This document shows, piece after piece, positions 4,734-6,045 of a stretch of 6,045 bases of DNA. The notes under the pieces are model-generated. The model was given only the letters and a program-made list of their open reading frames with translations, was not told where the DNA came from and ran no database searches. The first letter of the stretch is position 1; the number at the start of each line of letters is the position of its first letter. Origin of the DNA: an uncultured Bacilli bacterium (GTDB taxonomy: Bacteria; Bacillota_I; Bacilli_A; RFN20; CAG-826); assembly GCA_905236085.1 (NCBI GenBank), contig CAJOOD010000169.1, positions 1 to 6,045 on the forward strand, in the 5' to 3' direction. The position numbers were made by a program, and so were the translations under genes.

Positions 4734-6020
4734 ATGGATTTTGAAAAATCGTTAGAGAAATATTTATCCAAAGAGGAAATAGATAAATTAATATCTTCTT
4801 TTTCTCTTACTAGTAAGCATGGATTATTGTTAAACACCAATAAGATATCTAAAGAAAGATTTGAAGAAGAATTTCCTAATTTAATCAGACATCCATTTGT
4901 CCCTAATGGCTATATATTTGATAAAGATATATATCAATTTGGTAAGCATATCTATCATGAGATGGGTTGTTATTATCTACAAGAACCTTCTGCGATGATG
5001 ATATCTTATCTATTAAATCCTAATTCTAATGATATCCTTTTAGATATGTGCGCTGCTCCTGGAGGTAAAAGTGTTGGAGCGGCTTTATTAATGAATAATG
5101 AAGGAGTGATTGTCTCTAACGATATATCTAATTCTAGGGCCGCAATATTATTAAATAATATAGAAAGAATGGGTATAGGAAATACTTTAATTATCAATAA
5201 TGATATATCTAAAATTTATAAGGATTATCCTAATTATTTTAGCAAAATCATCTTAGATGCTCCCTGTTCTGGATCGGGAATGTTTAGAAAAGATGAAGAG
5301 ATGAAAAATGATTGGTCCATTAATAAGGTTGAAAAATTTGCCCAAATTCAAAAAGAATTAATTTTATATGCTTATTATATGCTAAAAGAAGGTGGAACTT
5401 TAATATATTCAACTTGCTCTTATTCTTATGAAGAAGATGAAGAAATTATTGATTATTTATTAAGAAACAGTGACGCTAAATTATTAGATGTCGATATCGA
5501 TAAATCCATGCTATATCAAGATGATAAGCTTAGATATGGATATCATTTATTCCCTCACCTATTTCCAGGAGAAGGACATTATTTTTGTCTAGTTAATAAG
5601 CCAGGTCACGATATTGAAATTGTTTACAATTATAAAATCGCTCACACTCTAGATAATTTAGATGATAAATATATCAAGAAATATGGAGATTATTATTTCT
5701 ATTTACCTAAAGATGTTAAGATTAAAAATCTTCATATATTGCGATATGGGCTAAAAATTAAAGAAAGAAAAGGAAAAGATGATATATATGATTATCATCT
5801 CGCTCATTATTTAGATAATTCTTGCTATATAAATATATATAATTTAAATAAGGATGAATTAATATCGTATTTAAAAGGTAACACCATTAAGACGGATGTT
5901 GATGATGGGATGATATTATTAACATATAAAGATATCAATCTTTCTTTTGCTAAAGCTAGCAATAATCTTATCAAGAATCATTTCCCTAAATATTTAAGAA
6001 ATAAGAATTATTTGTTATAA
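4734..6020 (+). CDS. rsmF: 16S rRNA (cytosine-C5)-methyltransferase, RsmF/YebU type
   Basis: This S-adenosylmethionine-dependent methyltransferase of the RsmB/RsmF (NOL1/NOP2/Sun) family makes 5-methylcytosine in 16S rRNA near the decoding site. E. coli RsmF targets C1407, and some homologues also modify C1400 and C1404, so the exact site here is not known. Visible motifs are YYLQEPSAM (80-88), the SAM-binding loop LLDMCAAPGGKS (102-113), SNDIS (128-132), the motif with conserved C178 in DAPCSGSGMFRKD (175-187), and catalytic C228 in YSTCSY (225-230) followed by an acidic EEDEE. FPGEGHYF (277-284) and the C-terminal YLKGNTI...IKNHFPKYLRN (379-423) match the PUA-like C-terminal region that separates RsmF from the shorter RsmB core. 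The length of 428 is normal for Firmicutes. The start is set by homology; no Shine-Dalgarno sequence is present and I could not assign a convincing promoter. It diverges from pdp, and no terminator is visible in the 25 bases after its stop. Confidence 0.93.
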   Translation: MDFEKSLEKYLSKEEIDKLISSFSLTSKHGLLLNTNKISKERFEEEFPNLIRHPFVPNGYIFDKDIYQFGKHIYHEMGCYYLQEPSAMMISYLLNPNSNDILLDMCAAPGGKSVGAALLMNNEGVIVSNDISNSRAAILLNNIERMGIGNTLIINNDISKIYKDYPNYFSKIILDAPCSGSGMFRKDEEMKNDWSINKVEKFAQIQKELILYAYYMLKEGGTLIYSTCSYSYEEDEEIIDYLLRNSDAKLLDVDIDKSMLYQDDKLRYGYHLFPHLFPGEGHYFCLVNKPGHDIEIVYNYKIAHTLDNLDDKYIKKYGDYYFYLPKDVKIKNLHILRYGLKIKERKGKDDIYDYHLAHYLDNSCYINIYNLNKDELISYLKGNTIKTDVDDGMILLTYKDINLSFAKASNNLIKNHFPKYLRNKNYLL

Positions 6021-6045
6021 ATATATAATTTTGTCTCTTTTTGAC

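Noticed and set aside
5006..5197. 63-codon minus-strand open frame inside rsmF
   Set aside because: It is antisense to the SAM-binding core of rsmF, with no start signals of its own.
6021..6045. TTGAC at the extreme right end as a possible -35 box of a next gene
   Set aside because: The window ends before any -10 could be seen, and such a match in T-rich DNA means little on its own.
1..6045. tRNA or rRNA genes, CRISPR arrays, insertion sequences, integrases, phage or defence genes
   Set aside because: Reading both strands showed no clover-leaf, spaced repeat array, transposase or recombinase motif. Nearly all the sequence is taken up by conserved housekeeping genes with intact frames.

Overview
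This 6 kb window is ordinary bacterial chromosome from a low-GC organism (roughly one third G+C by eye). It probably belongs to a Bacilli, Erysipelotrichia or Acholeplasma/RF39-like lineage. The reasons are strong AT bias, a Firmicutes-type pyrimidine-nucleoside phosphorylase starting MRMVD, AGGAGA-type ribosome binding sites, and an MnmA with an insert that I recall from Mollicutes-like relatives. TGA is used as a stop (at the ends of mnmA and of the 79-codon ORF) and Trp is TGG, so the genetic code is standard and not the Mycoplasma/Spiroplasma code.

Layout from left to right. Bases 1-184 hold no complete gene. They carry a strong imperfect inverted repeat (28-89), a promoter-like sequence reading leftward, and probably the first five codons of a minus-strand gene cut by the window edge. 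Bases 185-2006 are a minus-strand operon read right to left: dtd (D-aminoacyl-tRNA deacylase), mnmA (tRNA U34 2-thiolation, overlapping dtd by 19 bases) and a 79-codon unknown ORF joined to mnmA by an ATGA stop/start overlap. Diverging from dtd across 58 bases is rarA (2065-3336, plus strand), a replication-stress AAA+ ATPase. It converges on pdp (3360-4661, minus strand), with a two-way terminator between them. pdp diverges across 72 bases from rsmF (4734-6020, plus strand), a 16S rRNA m5C methyltransferase.

Functionally, dtd, mnmA and rsmF all serve translation accuracy: chiral proofreading, wobble-base modification and rRNA modification. rarA (DNA maintenance) and pdp (nucleoside salvage) are single-gene units. 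All five named genes look intact, full-length and vertically inherited.

I do not see an obviously novel multi-gene system. The points most worth checking are: (i) dtd and rarA, which diverge from extended -10 promoters so close to their start codons that both mRNAs should be nearly leaderless; (ii) the inverted repeat at 28-89, which would hide the ribosome binding site of the left-edge gene in read-through RNA but not in RNA from its own promoter; and (iii) the unknown 79-residue protein translationally coupled to mnmA.
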